Counted from the first letter of the stretch, positions 7,784 through 17,676 are shown. The stretch is 64,000 nt of DNA from Chloroflexota bacterium (GCA_016235445.1 JACRLB010000046.1:1-64000), one strand, 5' to 3'. The notes: generated by a model not told the origin, from the letters alone. Made by a program: numbers and translations.

Positions 7784-9106
7784 ATGTGTGACACTCTGAT
7801 CGCCACCAAACTCGCCACGGCCAATGGAATTGCGGTCTTCGGAAAAAACTCCGACCGCCCGCCCAACGAAGGGCAATCCATGGTGTATTTTCCCGCCGCC
7901 ACACACAGCGCGGGAAGCAAAGTGAAATGCACCTACATTGAAATTCCACAGGTAGAAAAAACACACGCGGTCTTCCTCTCCAAACCGTTTTGGATGTGGG
8001 GCGCGGAAATCGGCGTGAACGAACACGGGCTGGTGATCGGCAACGAAGCCATCTATTCCAAAATCCCTGCCAACAAAAAACCCGCCCTGCTCGGCATGGA
8101 CATGTTGCGCGCCGCGCTCGAACGCGCCGTCACCCCGCGCGAAGCCGTGCAGGTCATCGTCGACCTGCTGGAAGAATTCGGCCAGGGCGGCAACTGCGCT
8201 TCGCACGGCAACAGCATGTATTATCACAACAGCTTCCTCATCGCCAACGCCGAAGACGCCTGGGCGCTCGAAACCGTAGACAGGCAATGGGCGGCGCGTC
8301 AGGTCAAAGACGTTTACTCCATCTCCAACTGCCTCACCATCGGCAATGAATATGAACTCGCCTCCTCCAACCTGGTAGACCTCGCCATACAAAAAGGTTT
8401 AACCAAATCGCAAAATCAATTTCATCTCGCGCGCAACTTCAACGATTTTCTCTACACCAGTTTTGGCAAGGGGCTTATCCGCCGCGAAACCACCTTCGCC
8501 ACCCTCGGCGAACAAAAAGGAAAATTCAGCATCGAGCAAATGATGTCCACCCTGCGCCATCACAAGGATGAAAATTTCAACGCGCAAAACGGCGTCACCG
8601 AAATCGATATTTGTATGCACGCGGGTTTCGGCCCCATCCGCATCAGCCAAAGCACCGCCTCCCTCGTCGTTCATTTGGACAAAAACAACCCAATCATTTT
8701 CGCCACTGGCACATCCGCCCCCTGCACAAGCATTTTCAAACCCTTCTGGATGGATACCGCATCTTCTCTTAACCTCGGGCCTGTTCCAACATCCCAGGCA
8801 GATTCTTCATCCATCTATTGGACTCACGAAAAATTGCACCGTGCCACCCTGCTCAACTACCCCGAACGAATCCAAACCTACGCCGCCGACCGCGACATGC
8901 TTGAAAAGAAATTTATCGAAGGCGCATTGAAACTACAAACTTCTTCCACAAAAGAACGCGCCGAGTTCACCAATCAATGCCTCGCCGAAAGCGCCGCCGC
9001 CGAAGCCGAATGGCTCAAACGCGTGGAAAAAGTCCCCGCAAAGAAGAACCTCCTCCATTCGATGGCGTGGGGTGGGTTCAATAGGAAGGCGGGGGTTGAG
9101 GGGTAG
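7784..9106 (+). CDS. C69-family (secernin-like) Ntn peptidase
   Basis: The 440-residue protein begins MCDTLIATKLATANG, placing Cys2 as the N-terminal nucleophile after Met removal, as in peptidase C69 dipeptidases and secernins. The following GKNSDRPPNEGQ segment and the internal NEHGLVIGNEA and NCLTIGNEY segments fit the family's Ntn fold. It probably hydrolyses small peptides or amides in the cytosol. TAAGGA precedes the ATG and comes from the flank of the mobile element that ends 12 bp upstream, so the element may influence expression. The coding strand is rich in C-ended codons, unlike the next gene. Confidence 0.87.
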   Translation: MCDTLIATKLATANGIAVFGKNSDRPPNEGQSMVYFPAATHSAGSKVKCTYIEIPQVEKTHAVFLSKPFWMWGAEIGVNEHGLVIGNEAIYSKIPANKKPALLGMDMLRAALERAVTPREAVQVIVDLLEEFGQGGNCASHGNSMYYHNSFLIANAEDAWALETVDRQWAARQVKDVYSISNCLTIGNEYELASSNLVDLAIQKGLTKSQNQFHLARNFNDFLYTSFGKGLIRRETTFATLGEQKGKFSIEQMMSTLRHHKDENFNAQNGVTEIDICMHAGFGPIRISQSTASLVVHLDKNNPIIFATGTSAPCTSIFKPFWMDTASSLNLGPVPTSQADSSSIYWTHEKLHRATLLNYPERIQTYAADRDMLEKKFIEGALKLQTSSTKERAEFTNQCLAESAAAEAEWLKRVEKVPAKKNLLHSMAWGGFNRKAGVEG

Positions 9107-9158
9107 GCGCTTCGCGTGGGGATTGGAGACTAGCGACTAAGACTCGAGGAAAGATTAG

Positions 9159-11141
9159 ATGAAGTTAAGGTATCGAGCAGACATAGACGGGATAAGAGCA
9201 ATTGCAGTTTTAGCCGTCATTTTTTATCACGCAGACATAAAACTCTTTTCCGGTGGATATGTGGGGGTTGATGTTTTTTTTGTGATCTCGGGGTATTTGA
9301 TCACCTCGATTCTCCTCAAGGAATTGGATGAAAACGAATTTTCGCTAGCCCGGTTTTACGAACGGCGAATTCGGCGCATTTTCCCCGCCCTCTTTGCATT
9401 CATGGCGGCAACGCTGGTTGTCAGCAGTGTATTTTTCGACGCAAACGAATTTCAGGAATTCGGCAAAAGCTTGATCGCAACAACTCTTTTTTCCTCCAAT
9501 ATTTTATTCTGGACGCAATCCGGTTACTTCGAGGGACCCTCTGAACTTAAACCACTCCTGCACACCTGGTCACTGGCGGTCGAGGAACAATTTTATATCT
9601 TGTTCCCGTTGCTCCTTGCCCTGCTCGCGCGCTATATACGACCCCGGCTTGCCCCTGCGCTTGCAGGCATTGCCCTGATATCCTTTGCAATAAATATATA
9701 CGGATTGAACCACGATCCATCCGGCGCCTTTTACCTTGCCCACATGCGGGTCTGGGAATTGTTAATGGGAAGCATTCTTGCAACAAGGATCATTCCTGTA
9801 AAACCCAACCTGCATGTTCGAAATTTACTTGGCCTGATCGGGCTGGGAATGATTTTGGCTCCCGTTTTTTTATACACAAACGACACCCCTTTCCCCGGCG
9901 TAACGGCATTCATCCCCACCTTCGGGACTGCGTTGATTATCTACAGCGGTGATGAAAGTAAAACGTTTATTGGGCGAATTCTCGGCTTTTGGCCCCTTGT
10001 TTTTATTGGGCAAATTTCATACTCCCTATATCTCTGGCATTGGCCATTGATCGTTTTTGCCAGGTATTATGCAATTATAGAATTAAAGGCACAAGAAACA
10101 GCCGGGGTATTGCTGGCAATATTTATTTTATCTTCTCTTTCCTGGCGGTTTGTTGAAACCCCTTTCAGAAAAAAAACATTCCTCAAAGGCCCATGGATTT
10201 TTGCGTTTGCGGCAATCACAATGGTAATGACCCTTTCCATTGGGTCCGCCGTTTATTTGAAAGGCGGTTTTCCCGGTCGGCTTTCTTCAAAGCAGGCGGA
10301 TACCGGTCAAAACGCGGACACGCAATGGAAAAACTGGGGCAAGTGTGATTTGGACGCAAATAACCTGCCTGCCCCATTGGAACTTTGCGTCATCGGGGCG
10401 GATGCAAATACGCCGGTATTCTTATTATGGGGCGATTCTCATGCGCGCGCGCTGGCTACATCTATTCAAACCTCGGCTTCACAGGCAGAAATCACCGGCG
10501 TTACAGCATATACGTCCGGGTGCGCGCCTTTATTGGGCATTGACCGGCAGGGACAAAAACCATGCGGCGAATTCAACACAGCCGTCATAAATTACATTCA
10601 AAGCCACCCAAACCTGAAGACTGTAATTTTGGTATCCAGATGGGCATTATCAGCGGAAGGAACCCGCTATAAAACCGAAGAGGGCAAAAGCGTCATACTG
10701 GTAAATGCCCTGACAGGTTCAACGCAAACGGACACAAATGAAACCTTATTTAAATTGGGGCTTGAGCAAACTGTCAACAAACTACTTGAAATGGGGCGAA
10801 AGGTTGTCATCGTCACCCAGGTTCCTGAAATTGGTTATGATGTCCCGTCTGCCTTCTCGATTGCACAGCGCACTGGCAGGGACTTGAACAAAATTATCGC
10901 ACCTTCACTTGATGAATATCTGGATAGAAATCTAATCGTTGCCAGCGCAGTCGAATCACTGGCGGCAAAAGGCAACGTGCAAATTGTGTATCCACCGCAA
11001 GCATTATGCATCGGGGAAAACTGCCTGGTAGTAAGCGAAGGGCATCCGCTTTATCGGGATGACGATCACCTGTCCACATTTGGCGCTCGATACATATCCT
11101 ATCTATTCGACCCCGTTTTCGAGAATCTTCCAGGTGAGTAG
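9159..11141 (+). CDS. Acyltransferase 3 / SGNH O-acyltransferase (OafA-like)
   Basis: The 660-residue product starts with the acyltransferase-3 membrane domain: RYRADIDGIRAIAVLAVIFYH at the first segment, then FFVISGYLIT and the arginine pair RFYERRIRRIFPA. About ten hydrophobic segments follow. The C-terminal third is a soluble SGNH-type domain with LLWGDSHARAL (nucleophile block) and a DDHLS motif near the end. OafA-like enzymes acetylate O-antigen, peptidoglycan or exopolysaccharide on the outer face of the membrane. Base composition is more A/T-rich than the neighbours, which may indicate transfer. It stands alone, away from the envelope cluster at 22-32 kb. Confidence 0.92.
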   Translation: MKLRYRADIDGIRAIAVLAVIFYHADIKLFSGGYVGVDVFFVISGYLITSILLKELDENEFSLARFYERRIRRIFPALFAFMAATLVVSSVFFDANEFQEFGKSLIATTLFSSNILFWTQSGYFEGPSELKPLLHTWSLAVEEQFYILFPLLLALLARYIRPRLAPALAGIALISFAINIYGLNHDPSGAFYLAHMRVWELLMGSILATRIIPVKPNLHVRNLLGLIGLGMILAPVFLYTNDTPFPGVTAFIPTFGTALIIYSGDESKTFIGRILGFWPLVFIGQISYSLYLWHWPLIVFARYYAIIELKAQETAGVLLAIFILSSLSWRFVETPFRKKTFLKGPWIFAFAAITMVMTLSIGSAVYLKGGFPGRLSSKQADTGQNADTQWKNWGKCDLDANNLPAPLELCVIGADANTPVFLLWGDSHARALATSIQTSASQAEITGVTAYTSGCAPLLGIDRQGQKPCGEFNTAVINYIQSHPNLKTVILVSRWALSAEGTRYKTEEGKSVILVNALTGSTQTDTNETLFKLGLEQTVNKLLEMGRKVVIVTQVPEIGYDVPSAFSIAQRTGRDLNKIIAPSLDEYLDRNLIVASAVESLAAKGNVQIVYPPQALCIGENCLVVSEGHPLYRDDDHLSTFGARYISYLFDPVFENLPGE

Positions 11142-11281
11142 CGAATGGATATTTCAGGACTTACGCAAAACCTTGATAGAGTCCACTTATCTCCACAAAT
11201 TTACGCTAATCCTTTTAAAAATTCGCGTGGATTGGCTAATAAGTCTTATATTAGATCTCTTGCAAAAGTCCAAAACCTTAA

Positions 11282-11331
11282 AAAAACAAACCCACTCCGA
11301 ATGAGATTGATTTCGGGGTGGGTTTGTTTTT
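11282..11331. terminator. Bidirectional terminator between convergent genes
   Basis: A long stem pairs AAAAACAAACCCACTCCGAA with TTCGGGGTGGGTTTGTTTTT. A-rich and T-rich arms at both ends allow termination of the acyltransferase (plus) and of the convergent YDG/MBG gene (minus). Confidence 0.85.
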
Positions 11332-11351
11332 ACAGACGCTGATATGCTTTT

Positions 11352-13427
11352 TTACGGGAGTGTGTATTTAATGATAAGTTGGGGTTGTCCGCTGGCTGAG
11401 TTGCCGCTCAGGAATTTCATGAGGTTGGCAATTGCGTCGTTGTTGGTGCTCTTTGAAAAGTAGAGGCGGAACTGGGTGAGCCCCATGGTATTGACATTGT
11501 TCCTGCCAGAGAGGTTGAGTGTGACGCCGTACCAACCCGCGATGGGGGTCTTGCCGAACGTCCCTGCTTGTGAGGCCGAAGGCGCCGCCTGGAAATCTGT
11601 AACAGCCAGGGTCGAAGCTCCAAAGGTTCCTTTGCGAACATCAACCATTAGTTTGCCCAGCACGTTGAAGGGATTGGCTCCCACGGGCGCGCCGCTCTGC
11701 TTGATCTTAATCACTGCGGATTGAATCACCGCGCCATCGGGGAGACTGCCCGTGTTGAAGGAAAGAATGCCGCGATATTGACGTTTGGCAGAATCATCGC
11801 CAAGTTGGAAGGTAGTATCGGTGGAGTTTTTCGTGCCGCCCAGACCAGACGCCTGTGTGCGTTCCAAAATCCAGCCGTCATTTGCGGCCTGGGATTTGAA
11901 CGTGAGGATGGGGGTGATTGTCAGATTCGCGGCAATGTAGGTCAGGTCGTAGTTAGCCGAGGCGGGGAAGATGTTGATCGAGACCGCATACAGGCCGGGG
12001 GTTTCGCCAGAGGCGCGTATCAATGTCAGGGTATCTCCCGTTGCCAGCGATCCGCTGGTTGCGTGGTAGGTCAGGATGGGGTCGGGTGATCCAATTGGCT
12101 TGCTTTTTGCATCCGCTTGAATGGTGACGGGGCGAATGGTGATGAGGCCGGTTAGGTCGGGAGTATAGGTATAGGAGTAGTTGTTCCCTCCGTTGCCATC
12201 GTTGATGAGACCGGCGGGGGTGAGGGTCTTGCCAGCGCCCGCGTTTTTTGTGTCGAAGGTTTGAGTCCAGGCGGGTTCGGTATCGCCCGCCGCAAGCGGA
12301 GTGACGGCGTCGAGCAGGGGGAGGCCGCTCGAAGCAGTGGAGCCATCATAGGTTTTTGTATCCGTTACCGCGTTGACGATGATTGGCAATTGGGTGATTG
12401 CGCCAGTGGTGTTGGGGACAAAATTGTATGAATAGTTGAGGCCGCCGTTGCCATCGTCAACTGCGCCGGCGGGGGTGAGGGACTTTCCTGTGCCGGCATT
12501 CTTGTTGTTGAAGGTTTGAGTCCAGGCGGGTTCAACGTCTGGGGCAATGAGCGGTGTGCCTGGTGACAGGGTTGGAACGCCAGTGGAACTTGTGCTTCCA
12601 TCGTAGACCTTGGAATCAGCAACTGCGGTGACTGTGATTGACAAAGGAGTAATGTTGGCTGTGCGGGTGGGGGCAATGAGGGTGTATCTGCTTGCATTTG
12701 CGCCGGATAAACCCAGGCCGCTGATGGCGACCGTTTTCCCTGTGCCTGCATTCCGATCTGCGAAGCTGGCGGTGATGGGACCGGTGGTGTCGAGGGAAAC
12801 AACATCGCCGGAGACGATGTCTGCCGCCGTGAGGGATGGGCTTCCGAGGGTGATTGTTGCGGTGGTGTTGCCATCATAAGCTTTGTTATTTGGGGTCAGG
12901 CCGGCCGCAGAAACGGTGATCGGTTTTGGGTCTGCCGTTACTGTGGGGGAGCCTGAAAAAATTTCGTACAGCCCGTCGCCGCCTGGGATGTCCGTCATCG
13001 TGGTGAACGAGTAGGGAGAAACGGAGGGCGCGGGAATTGTCACCCCGGAATAGGTGATCGTGAAAGACTGTCCTGAAAGACAGCTATCAATATCCACCAT
13101 GATGGTTGAGCCGGCGATGGCAAAGAGCGGGGAGCCAATCAAGGAGCAGGTACCGGCGTTCACGCTGACACGTCCCGCCCCGACCGTGCTGATGGGGGGC
13201 GTCCAGCCTGCGGGGATTGTCAACTGGACCTGTGAACCGTTGGGGAAGTCATTATCGGCTGTGAATGTAAATGTGAAGGTATTGCCGCTGCTTCCGTACG
13301 TTGCGCTGGTCGGGCTAACGGACATCAACCCATCCCCGTTCACTGCCCCCGCCGCATAGACCGGTGTGACTGCCTGGGTTAACAGGAGGCCGACACAAAT
13401 CAGAATATAAGACCATTTTGCTCTCAT
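11352..13427 (-). CDS. Secreted YDG/MBG-repeat protein with DNRLRE-like C-terminus
   Basis: Starting at ATG 13427, which has AAGGAG upstream, the protein has 691 residues and a signal peptide (LICVGLLLTQAVTPVYA, then AGA). After an N-terminal Ig-like region come repeated modules with the words YDGNTTATI, KVYDGSTSS and KTYDGSTASS, each followed by FxxKNAGTGK, i.e. YDG-type modules, and a MBG-like module (PIGSPDPILTYHATSG). The final 170 residues (FKSQAANDGWILERTQ onwards) resemble DNRLRE/carbohydrate-binding beta-sandwich domains. The protein is probably a surface or extracellular adhesin-like protein. No sortase or PEP-CTERM anchor is visible. A longer frame to 13496 lacks a signal peptide at its start. 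Confidence 0.85.
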   Translation of the reverse strand: MRAKWSYILICVGLLLTQAVTPVYAAGAVNGDGLMSVSPTSATYGSSGNTFTFTFTADNDFPNGSQVQLTIPAGWTPPISTVGAGRVSVNAGTCSLIGSPLFAIAGSTIMVDIDSCLSGQSFTITYSGVTIPAPSVSPYSFTTMTDIPGGDGLYEIFSGSPTVTADPKPITVSAAGLTPNNKAYDGNTTATITLGSPSLTAADIVSGDVVSLDTTGPITASFADRNAGTGKTVAISGLGLSGANASRYTLIAPTRTANITPLSITVTAVADSKVYDGSTSSTGVPTLSPGTPLIAPDVEPAWTQTFNNKNAGTGKSLTPAGAVDDGNGGLNYSYNFVPNTTGAITQLPIIVNAVTDTKTYDGSTASSGLPLLDAVTPLAAGDTEPAWTQTFDTKNAGAGKTLTPAGLINDGNGGNNYSYTYTPDLTGLITIRPVTIQADAKSKPIGSPDPILTYHATSGSLATGDTLTLIRASGETPGLYAVSINIFPASANYDLTYIAANLTITPILTFKSQAANDGWILERTQASGLGGTKNSTDTTFQLGDDSAKRQYRGILSFNTGSLPDGAVIQSAVIKIKQSGAPVGANPFNVLGKLMVDVRKGTFGASTLAVTDFQAAPSASQAGTFGKTPIAGWYGVTLNLSGRNNVNTMGLTQFRLYFSKSTNNDAIANLMKFLSGNSASGQPQLIIKYTLP

Positions 13428-13872
13428 TTTTTCTCCTTGCAATTCGTTTGATTGGGAAATATAAATCCTGGATTTCCACCAGGATCGATATTCCATTTAG
13501 TAGTCGTAAGACGCAGGGGGAAGTTATGGGAGTTTGAAGAAAGCCATCAGGAATTAATCATGTGATTAATCCTTTTTGGCAGGCGTAAGGGCTGTTGCAA
13601 AAAATCCATTTTTTAACGCGAAGGCGCAAAGGCGCAATGGTTTTCAAGAAAACACTTTGATTTTGCGGTTCCTGACAAGAGCGGGTTTTATCCGCGCGCG
13701 GGAATAAGAATTGTTCATGAATTGGTTGGGTCGTGGGTAGATATTGGGAATTCAAGGTAGCTTGGATGACGAGTGACGATCCTTGAAGATAAATTGGAGA
13801 TAATCCTTACATAGTGGGTATAATCAGGAAAATTCCCGGTACGAGACAACCCTAACCTTAAGCGAGGGATTT
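13428..13872. promoter_or_regulatory. Divergent intergenic region with promoter of the TIR-STAND gene
   Basis: TATAAT at 13819-13824 with a weak upstream TTGGAG (19-bp spacing) is a plausible promoter about 48 nt before the TIR-STAND start, whose ribosome site is GAGGGA. The remaining sequence contains GGGCTGTTGCAAAAAATCC near 13587, resembling the end of an IS, followed by GCGAAGGCGCAAAGGCGC, a short tandem word. No gene is seen between 13497 and 13800. Confidence 0.5.
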
Positions 13873-16800
13873 ATGACCGACGGACATTGTTTCATCAGTT
13901 ATTCCAACTCAGATGGGTTGGACTTTGCCACCAAGCTATCCGATGAACTTGAGGGCGGACATCCGTTCACGAGTGTTTGGTTCGATAAGCGCGATTTGAA
14001 ACCTGGCGATAACTGGGACGACCAGATTTCATCTGCCATTCGTGGATGCAAGTGTCTCGTGTTTGTGCTGACCGAAGACAGCACATCCGAAGGCTCAGTC
14101 TGCAAGGATGAATGGACATGGGCGTTGAAATATAAGAAACCTGTCATTCCCATTCGTTTGCACACAAAAGCTGAATTGCCATTTCGTTTGGGAAGTCGTC
14201 AATTTATTGATTTCGTTTCAAATTTTGAAGATGGGATTAGCAAACTACGCAAGTATTTTACTTATCTTGATTCACCTCAAGGAATTTTAGAAGAACTCAA
14301 ATATCGTCTCACCGATGCACAACGCGATTTACGCCGCGCCCGTTCTGATGACCAGCCTCGGATTAGAGCAGAACTCGACGAATTGACCGAGCAGATTAAA
14401 CGTCAGGAAGAGATCGTTAGGAATCCCAAAGCGGCGGAAGGGAAGACCGAGAAGAACATCCAGAGCGGACTCGAGCGCGAGCGTCAGCCAGAGAAACCTG
14501 TCGCGAGGAAAACATCCACGCGCTTTATCAATCCGCAGCCAGCAATCGCCCCAATATATTTTCAAAATCGTTTTATAGAAACTAACCAAATTGCTGAATT
14601 TTTGGAAAACGACACGCAACGCTTAATGACCATCGTGGGACGCGCGGGCGTAGGAAAATCCGCACTGGTCTGTCGCCTGCTCAAGGCGTTGGAAAGAGGC
14701 GAGCTTCCCGATGACCTCGGCGAGATGAAAGCCGACGGGATCGTCTATTTGAGCGAGACGGGCAGTCACAGGGTCAACTTTGCGAACGTCTTCGCGGATC
14801 TGAGCAAACTCCTGCCTCCTTCGGAGGAGACCGCTGAGCGGCTGGAGGGAATCTATAAGAACCCGCAGACGTCCACAGGCGATAAAATGCGCGCGCTGTT
14901 GGATGCCTTCCCCAGCGGACGTGTGATCCTGCTGTTGGATAACTTTGAAACCCTGATCGACCCCGAAAGCCTGAGCCTGCGTGACAGCGAATTGAGCGAC
15001 GCACTGAATGCCCTGCTCGGCGGACAGCACCATGCCGTGAAAGCGGTCATCACCACCCGCATCGCGCCGCGTGACCTGGCGATGGGCGAGCCAGGCAGGC
15101 AGCATCACCTGAGTTTGGATGAAGGACTCGAATCGCCTTACGCGGAAAACGTCCTGCGTGAAATGGACGCGGACGGACGCGTGGGACTCAAGACCGCGCC
15201 TGATGCGTTGCTGAACAAAGCCCGCGAAAAGACACGCGGCTACCCGCGCGCGCTGGAAGCGTTGTATGCCATCCTGTCGGTTGACCGTTACACCACGCTC
15301 GAAGAACTGCTCGAGCTCAGCCTGCCCGATGAAGTGGTGCAGAAACTGGTGGGCGAAGCCTTCAACCGCCTTGACCTGAGCGCGCAAAAAGTGATGCAGG
15401 CGCTGGCTGTGTACAACCGCCCCGTCAGCCCCGCCGCAATTGATTACCTGTTGCAACCGCATTTGCCAAGCATTGACAGCGCGCTGGTGCTCAACCGTTT
15501 GGTGAACATGCACTTTGCCCGCCGCGAAGCAGGGAGATATTATTTACATCCTGCGGATAAGGAATATGCTTTCAGTATTATTCCTGAAAAAGATTTAACC
15601 ACGAAGGACACGAAGGTCACTAAGGAAAACCAAGAAGAGGATGAGGGTTTACTCACCATTCAGCGTGAACTTGATTCTTTGCGCTCTTCGCGGTTAAATG
15701 CCTTTACCCAACACGACCTGCTCAACCGCGCCGCGGATTACTTCGCCCAAGCCCGCAAGCCGCGCGCGGAATGGAAAAAACTAGACGATCTCTCCGCGCA
15801 ACTGGCGGAATTTGAATTACGCTGTGAAGCAGGCGATTACGATACCGCTGGCTGGATAATGGGCGAAATAGGTTTTGATTATATGTTTTTCTGGGGGCAT
15901 TATCGATCTATGATTGATATGTATGAAAAATTGCTAGGAAAAATTAAAGATATCCGACTGCGTGGCAAAAGTACAGGTGATCTTGGCTCAGCGTATCGCA
16001 ATACTGGACAAATTTTTAAGGCAATACAATATTACAACCAAGCACTTGAAATCGCGCAAGAAGCAAAGAATCGTGCTGGTGAAGGTGCATGGCTCAGCAA
16101 CCTTGGGGTTACCTACGGCGATTTAGGTAATGCTCGCAAAGCCATCGAATTCCAAGAATTAGCATTAGTCATTTTCCGCGAGATTGGCGATCGTAAAGGC
16201 GAAGCAGCTAATTTAACAGGTCTGGCAAATCGTTACTCTCAACTAGGTGATGGTCGTAAGGCATTCGAGCGCTATGAACAAGCCTTATTAATTGACCGCG
16301 AAATCGGTGATCGTAGTGGTGAATCTATTGACCTTGAAAATATTGGTCATCTTTTGTTGAGCCTCGAAGATTATCAAAAAGCAAAAGAAAATTATCAGCA
16401 AGCCATTCAAATTGCAGATGAAATTTCTTTCCCAGAAACGTCAAGTTGGGCACGTTGGGGATTGGCAAAGTCTTATCTCTTCCAAAATGAACTGGTCAAT
16501 GCCCGCGCCACCATCGAAGCCGCACTTCAATATGATGTGCCGCAATACAATCACAATGCAACCGCCCTGCACGGAATCATCGCATTGCGGCAAGGGGAAA
16601 GGGCAACCGCGCAAGAGGCTTTTACCAAGTCCATTGCGCAGGCGGATGAAATCCTTGCCAAGACGCCCGATTATTATTCCGCGCTGGATGCGAAGGGGCT
16701 TTCGATTTGTGGATTGTTGATTTGCGATTTACGATTGAAGAAGGACGATTTACGATCAGATGCAGTGGAAACGTTTAGGAAGGCGCGGAAGATTGCGCCA

Positions 16801-16917
16801 CATGCGGGGGTGGTTAAGTCCGTGCTGAGGTTGTTTGATGAATTGGTCAAGTGCGATGAGGAGGGGGTGTTGAAAGGGGTGAGAGAGGTGATTGAAGGAA
16901 ACCCGTTGGTTGAGTAG
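13873..16917 (+). CDS. TIR - STAND NTPase - TPR protein (candidate defence/cell-death sensor)
   Basis: The 1014-residue product has three parts. Residues 1-135 form a TIR domain: FISYSNSDG, the BB-loop-like [10 protein letters not shown], and S75xxCKDE80W, where Glu80 aligns with the catalytic Glu of NAD-cleaving TIRs. Residues about 137-185 are coiled coil. A STAND-type NTPase follows with P-loop [10 protein letters not shown] near 255 and Walker B ILLLDNFE near 350. The C-terminus has several TPRs ([20 protein letters not shown], then [18 protein letters not shown]) about 700-870. Such architectures act in bacteria as NLR-like antiphage sensors, with TPRs recognising a trigger and TIR depleting NAD. 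Oddities: a repeat inserted in frame at 15593-15699, a heptamer array at 16703-16757, and the last codons (NPLVE-stop) supplied by a REP-like element. Function is inferred. Confidence 0.88.
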   Translation: MTDGHCFISYSNSDGLDFATKLSDELEGGHPFTSVWFDKRDLKPGDNWDDQISSAIRGCKCLVFVLTEDSTSEGSVCKDEWTWALKYKKPVIPIRLHTKAELPFRLGSRQFIDFVSNFEDGISKLRKYFTYLDSPQGILEELKYRLTDAQRDLRRARSDDQPRIRAELDELTEQIKRQEEIVRNPKAAEGKTEKNIQSGLERERQPEKPVARKTSTRFINPQPAIAPIYFQNRFIETNQIAEFLENDTQRLMTIVGRAGVGKSALVCRLLKALERGELPDDLGEMKADGIVYLSETGSHRVNFANVFADLSKLLPPSEETAERLEGIYKNPQTSTGDKMRALLDAFPSGRVILLLDNFETLIDPESLSLRDSELSDALNALLGGQHHAVKAVITTRIAPRDLAMGEPGRQHHLSLDEGLESPYAENVLREMDADGRVGLKTAPDALLNKAREKTRGYPRALEALYAILSVDRYTTLEELLELSLPDEVVQKLVGEAFNRLDLSAQKVMQALAVYNRPVSPAAIDYLLQPHLPSIDSALVLNRLVNMHFARREAGRYYLHPADKEYAFSIIPEKDLTTKDTKVTKENQEEDEGLLTIQRELDSLRSSRLNAFTQHDLLNRAADYFAQARKPRAEWKKLDDLSAQLAEFELRCEAGDYDTAGWIMGEIGFDYMFFWGHYRSMIDMYEKLLGKIKDIRLRGKSTGDLGSAYRNTGQIFKAIQYYNQALEIAQEAKNRAGEGAWLSNLGVTYGDLGNARKAIEFQELALVIFREIGDRKGEAANLTGLANRYSQLGDGRKAFERYEQALLIDREIGDRSGESIDLENIGHLLLSLEDYQKAKENYQQAIQIADEISFPETSSWARWGLAKSYLFQNELVNARATIEAALQYDVPQYNHNATALHGIIALRQGERATAQEAFTKSIAQADEILAKTPDYYSALDAKGLSICGLLICDLRLKKDDLRSDAVETFRKARKIAPHAGVVKSVLRLFDELVKCDEEGVLKGVREVIEGNPLVE
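15593..15699. repeat. Palindromic repeat inserted in frame in the TIR-STAND gene
   Basis: Outer arms TTTAACCACGAAGGACACGA and CTCTTCGCGGTTAAA are imperfect inverted repeats. The insert encodes lysine/threonine/glutamate-rich residues ([13 protein letters not shown]...) between the NTPase and TPR regions. The same ACCACGAAGGACACGAAG word occurs outside genes at 22011-22031 and 36555-36580. Confidence 0.8.
16703..16757. repeat. Heptamer repeat (GATTTGC/GATTTAC) inside the TIR-STAND gene
   Basis: Period-7 words GATTTGT, GATTTGC, GATTTAC and GATTGAA run through the coding sequence and translate as [19 protein letters not shown], unlike the TPR helices around it. Confidence 0.65.
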
Positions 16918-17037
16918 GCAACGGTGCTCTTCCATTGCCGTATCGAAACCAACAGTTACACGGAAATTTCTGTTTACTGGTGACGGGTGGTTTCGATACG
17001 CCGCGAAGAACAAGAGCGCGGCTACTCAACCACCGAG
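16907..17037. repeat. REP-like element covering the TIR-STAND stop codon
   Basis: GGTTGAGTAGG (16909-16919) with GTATCGAAACC (16939-16949), and GGTTTCGATAC (16989-16999) with GGCTACTCAACC (17019-17030), form two inverted REP-type units. GTT GAG TAG of the first unit supplies Val, Glu and the stop codon of the TIR-STAND protein. Confidence 0.75.
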
Positions 17038-17199
17038 TTGGACGTGGAAAATTGCGTCACATGCGGGCGCGAAGCGGTCAAGTCCGTGTTGCGGTTGTTT
17101 GATGAGCTGGTCAAGTGCGATGAGGAGGGGGTGTTAAAGGATGTGAGGAAAGCGGTGGAGGGCGAATCGCGGGACGGGGGTTGAGCGGGGCTAAAGCCG

Positions 17200-17290
17200 C
17201 CTGCTCAGTACATGGAAGCCCTGCGGGCTGAGGAGCGAGTCGGCTTGTAGCCGACTTTCATGAACTGAGGCAGGGATTTATCCCGCCGAG
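17200..17290. repeat. Hairpin spacer between tail copies R2 and R3
   Basis: GAGTCGGCTTGTAGCCGACT forms a hairpin, bracketed by GCTCAGTACATG and CATGAACTGAGGC. A related set with CTGCTCAGTACAT occurs at 49610-49690. Confidence 0.6.
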
Positions 17291-17439
17291 TCCCATGCGC
17301 AAGATTGCGCCACGTGCGGGCGCGAAGCGGTCAAGTCCGTGTTGAGGTTGTTTGATGAGTTGGTCAAGTGTGATACACAGGGGATTTTGAAAGGATGTGA
17401 GGAAAGCGGCGGAGGGTGCGGAGCAAAAGATGCTCGCGG

Positions 17440-17592
17440 CTTAGGCATCGGTGCATCCGATCCATCGCCCTGGACTAAAGTCCTGGGCTACACATACGAA
17501 ACCGCCTAAAGGCGGTTAGTCCGCTTTCAGCGGACTTTGTAAGAATAGCCCGACGGTTTTGCGAAGCATCCTTTAGGACATCGTCGGGCGGG
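17440..17592. repeat. Hairpin cluster, copy 1
   Basis: Successive hairpins CTGGACTAAAGTCCTGG, ACCGCCTAAAGGCGGT and GTCCGCTTTCAGCGGAC are followed by AGCCCGACGGTTTTGCGAAG and a closing CGTCGGGCGGG. No coding frame. It lies between R3 and R4 and is repeated at 17677-17846. Confidence 0.8.
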
Positions 17593-17676
17593 TTGAGGTT
17601 GTTTGATGAGTTGGTCAAGTGCGATGAGGAGGGGGTGTTGAAGGATGTGAGGAGCACGGCGGAGGGCATGGAATAA

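Larger units (their letters stand above)
16789..17668 (+). repeat. Four copies of the TIR-STAND 3' end
   Basis: R1 (16789-16898) is the real 3' end of the TIR-STAND gene. R2 (17046-17163), R3 (17299-17416) and R4 (17590-17668, 5'-truncated) repeat it downstream. All share AGGTTGTTTGATGA and TGGTCAAGTG. R2 still encodes [12 protein letters not shown] in an open frame; R3 has an altered core (GTGATACACAGG). The copies are separated by hairpin-rich spacers. They look like partial tandem duplications in different states of decay. Confidence 0.85.

Noticed and set aside
13897-15513. Long minus-strand frames opposite the TIR-STAND gene
   Set aside because: They are antisense shadows of a gene with strong codon bias and show no family motif.
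16987-17184. 65-codon frame covering tail copy R2 as a separate gene
   Set aside because: It begins in a REP element and only the R2 part resembles protein; it is better explained as a leftover duplicate of the TIR-STAND 3' end.
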